Origin: Scytonema sp. UIC 10036
GTDB lineage: Bacteria; Cyanobacteriota; Cyanobacteriia; Cyanobacteriales; Nostocaceae
Assembly (NCBI RefSeq): GCF_009725235.1
Contig: NZ_WJFC01000003.1
Span: 1-64,000, forward strand
DNA: 64,000 nt
Direction: 5' to 3'
The notes beneath the pieces are model-generated. The model ran no database searches and was not told the origin of the DNA. It was given only the letters and a program-made list of their open reading frames with translations. Position numbers and translations under genes: made by a program. This document shows positions 61,973 to 64,000 of this stretch, in pieces (the stretch's first letter is position 1; each line of letters starts with the position of its first letter).

Positions 61973-63247
61973 ATGCGCCAACTGATTATCCAAGTACCAC
62001 GCGGACAAGGACAAAAGGTTCTTGACATTGCTAAGTCTGTTGATGGAGTGAACCTTGCCCAGTTCGAGGCAAAAGGCAGTGAGGAATTAATTGATGTAGT
62101 ACTGGTTCACGTTTCCAATCAGCACGTTGAGAAGTTATTGGCAAAATTGGAAAACATATCAAAAGAGCACATTACACTGAGCCCCTCAGGTGTTATAGCT
62201 CTACATCCCCCAGAGAATGAAGCCCCTAATCAGGTCACAAATGTGGAGGAACGCAGCCCAATTGAAATATTTCTCTCTGGTTTGCAAAGTGTTGGTTCTT
62301 GGAAGGGTTTTTTAGGGTATGCAGCGGCTGCGGGTTTTGTTGTCTGGTCTGGTTTGTATACCAACACGCTTTACTTACTAACCGCAGCAATGCTGATTGC
62401 TCCATTTGCAGGTCCGGCAATGAATGTTGCAATTGCTACAGCTAGAGGCGATCGCCAACTTCTGGGGCGCAGTATAGTGCGTTATTTTGCAGCATTAGCA
62501 GTCACGATCGCGATCGCCGGAATACTCAGTTTAATCATGCGGCAAGAAATTCCCACAAGCTTGATGATTGAAAACAGCCAAATTTCCTCAGTAGCAGTGT
62601 TGTTACCTCTAGCAGCCGGGGCGGCGGGAGCACTAAACTTGATTCAATCCGAGCGAAGTAGCTTGGTTTCTGGAGCAGCAACTGGAATGCTAGTCGCCGC
62701 TTCTCTCGCTCCTCCTGCAGGTATTCTAGGTATGGCAAGTGTACTTGGGAGGTGGGATCTGGCTATTGATGCCTTGTTTCTCCTGTTACTGCAACTTGCG
62801 GGTATTAATTTAACAGCTGCGTCTTTGTTTCGAGTGTTTGGTTTGTCTGCACAGGGGGTACGCTACAAGCGGGGCAAAAGCTGGTTGTTTCCTGTAGCAT
62901 TGGCGTGTACTGCGATCGTACTGAGTGGCTTGTTAACCTGGCAGTTTACCAATTCCCCAAATTTGCAACGCTCTTCCCTTGCTCAAAGAGCGAATGCAGA
63001 AATTCAAGAGGTTGTCAGTCAAAACCCTCTCGCCGATCTAGTAGAGGCAAATGTTCGTTTTACCCGTACCAATATAAAAGGTCAGAATACATTGCTCAGT
63101 GTCGTTTACGTTCAACGTCGCCCCGGTGTCACAGCATCTTCTGTTGAAATTCGCTCCCGCCTAACTCAAGCAATTCAAACTCGTTTACTACAACAAAACT
63201 TCAACATTACACCTTTAGTTGATGTCAGTGTACTTGAAAGTCGTTAA
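61973..63247 (+). CDS. DUF389 membrane protein (TIGR00341 type)
   Basis: A 424-residue protein. A small alpha/beta N-terminal domain (about 1-85, RQLIIQVPRGQGQKVLDIAK) is followed by a membrane core of six to seven helices with LLTAAMLIAPFAGPAMNVAI, TARGDRQLLGRSIVRYFAAL and SLAPPAGILGMASVLG. The C-terminal 100 residues form a periplasmic or cytosolic domain. The family has no proven function. GGAGG precedes the ATG at 61973. Confidence 0.87.
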   Translation: MRQLIIQVPRGQGQKVLDIAKSVDGVNLAQFEAKGSEELIDVVLVHVSNQHVEKLLAKLENISKEHITLSPSGVIALHPPENEAPNQVTNVEERSPIEIFLSGLQSVGSWKGFLGYAAAAGFVVWSGLYTNTLYLLTAAMLIAPFAGPAMNVAIATARGDRQLLGRSIVRYFAALAVTIAIAGILSLIMRQEIPTSLMIENSQISSVAVLLPLAAGAAGALNLIQSERSSLVSGAATGMLVAASLAPPAGILGMASVLGRWDLAIDALFLLLLQLAGINLTAASLFRVFGLSAQGVRYKRGKSWLFPVALACTAIVLSGLLTWQFTNSPNLQRSSLAQRANAEIQEVVSQNPLADLVEANVRFTRTNIKGQNTLLSVVYVQRRPGVTASSVEIRSRLTQAIQTRLLQQNFNITPLVDVSVLESR

Positions 63248-63305
63248 TATAAAAATATAGAGTGGTTCCAATACTTGTCGCTTAAGCCTAAAAATACAAA
63301 AACAC

Positions 63306-63427
63306 GTAGGTTGGGGAGCCACTCACATGCGGGGGTTTCCCCCGTTGAGTGAAGTGGCGTTTGAGGAACGAAACCCAACATTTACAGACATTTGTTGGGT
63401 TTCTCCATGGGAAAAGCCCAACCTACA
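63306..63427. repeat. Dispersed repeat with inverted ends
   Basis: Ends GTAGGTTGGG (63306-63315) and CCCAACCTAC (63418-63427) are inverted. The interior holds GAGGAACGAAACCCAACATT, whose reverse occurs in the hairpin at 9216-9240. Confidence 0.65.
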
Positions 63428-63564
63428 AAAATTCTCAGCCCTTGCAGTATTGAGAGTGTTTCATTCTAGTATAGCAATTCCCACTTTCGTGAGTACAGGA
63501 TATTGAAGTAACCTCAGCCTGTAGCCGATGGACGCAGAAAAATTTCTACCTTAGCAGTCTTCTC

Positions 63565-63720
63565 ACTTCTTACCTCTGCGTACTCTGCGCCTAATAAGGT
63601 TAAATAAATTACTTTTAAACCGCTCCAGGCGCAGAGAGCGCACCAGAGAAGATGAAGAATTACCACCTAATGCAATATTTTATGAGTCATCTTGACAGGG
63701 CTAGCATTGCCCACCCTACT
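63565..63720. repeat. Dispersed palindromic repeat, copy 2
   Basis: Same unit as 36757-36895: ACCTCTGCGTACTCTGCGCC, then TTAAATAAATTACTTTTAAA, then GCGCAGAGAGCGC, and GACAGGGC with ATTGCCCACCCTAC at the end. It fills most of the spacer before the last gene. Confidence 0.75.
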
Positions 63721-63800
63721 TACTAGGAAAGACTGTATACTAACTCAGATTGAAACTTCAACATCCAGATAAATAAACAAAGTATCAAATTGTTTTCATT

Positions 63801-64000
63801 ATGTCAAATCGTTTTTCTAATTTTCACCTTCACCGTCGCTTTGCTTATCCTTGTTTGTCGCTTTTGATGGCACTTGGTATTGTTGTTGCTTCACCTGAAG
63901 CATCCTTAGCAATTCCTTGGTTGGAATTACTCCTGCAAGGCGCACAAGTCGTTCAGTTGTATAACATTTCTGAAGAAGAAGAAGTTCAACTTGGCCAACA
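63801..64000 (+). CDS. M48-family metalloprotease, N-terminal part
   Basis: ATG 63801 opens a frame that continues past the window. It shows a signal segment (LSLLMALGIVVASPEASLA) and LELLLQGAQVVQLYNISEEE, which aligns with the region before the protease domain of the M48 gene at 12957-13727. The zinc motif lies outside the window. Confidence 0.75.
   Translation, partial: MSNRFSNFHLHRRFAYPCLSLLMALGIVVASPEASLAIPWLELLLQGAQVVQLYNISEEEEVQLGQ

Overview
This window comes from a filamentous, probably heterocyst-forming cyanobacterium of the Nostocales. The evidence is the many GCGATCGC (HIP1) sites, the low-GC AT-rich spacers, small palindromic dispersed repeats, and a gene set typical of that group: PRC-barrel proteins of the AvaK type, SLH and fasciclin surface proteins, a DUF4118 hybrid histidine kinase, a four-helix copper-binding protein and a TamB-like giant protein. 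I see no rRNA, tRNA or CRISPR array.

Layout. 0-7.5 kb: an MscS channel, a small unknown gene, an outer-membrane barrel, a PRC-barrel gene with a peptidoglycan-binding gene, and a GH31 alpha-glucosidase. 7.7-12.3 kb: small secreted proteins, a fasciclin protein, a kinase remnant and a duplicated promoter region. 12.3-15.5 kb: DedA, an M48 protease, a hydrolase remnant and a lipoprotein. 15.5-17 kb: a non-coding stretch with a MITE that still has its target duplication. 17-20.2 kb: a complete ECF-type transporter (S, fused A-A, T). 20.3-29.6 kb: a stress and glycan block (PRC-barrel, DUF1772, YdcF, GH15 glucoamylase, LLM flavin oxidoreductase, STAS protein, HAD hydrolase). 29.7-36.7 kb: a TnpB-type element between a cut pstS and a cut tamB. 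37-45 kb: a decaying accessory region (internally deleted kinase and SLH genes, HPP and GMC remnants, a frameshifted gene). 45.2-57.9 kb: an HtrA protease split by a stop codon, a cation/proton antiporter, an NRAMP-like transporter, a patatin, a metalloprotease-like protein, an MscS channel, a voltage-sensor channel and a lipoprotein. 58-63.2 kb: the intact hybrid kinase, the intact SLH-fasciclin gene and a DUF389 protein. The window ends inside a second M48 protease gene.

The main discovery is a promoter class found 19 times in the window. It has a 20-base box TCCACNAGTTTTCCACYATT, made of two TCCAC units 11 bases apart. A -10-like TANNNT hexamer follows at a fixed distance, starting 10 bases after the second TCCAC (11 in two copies). 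All 19 copies point toward the downstream gene, on both strands. They precede secreted or envelope proteins, PRC-barrel genes, alpha-glucan hydrolases, lipoproteins, an HtrA protease, fasciclin proteins and a patatin, and not the transporters or other housekeeping-like genes. I read this as one stress regulon (probably dehydration, salt or envelope stress) that grew by copying promoter-plus-gene modules. Intact, internally deleted and remnant copies of the same kinase-promoter-surface-protein module remain visible.
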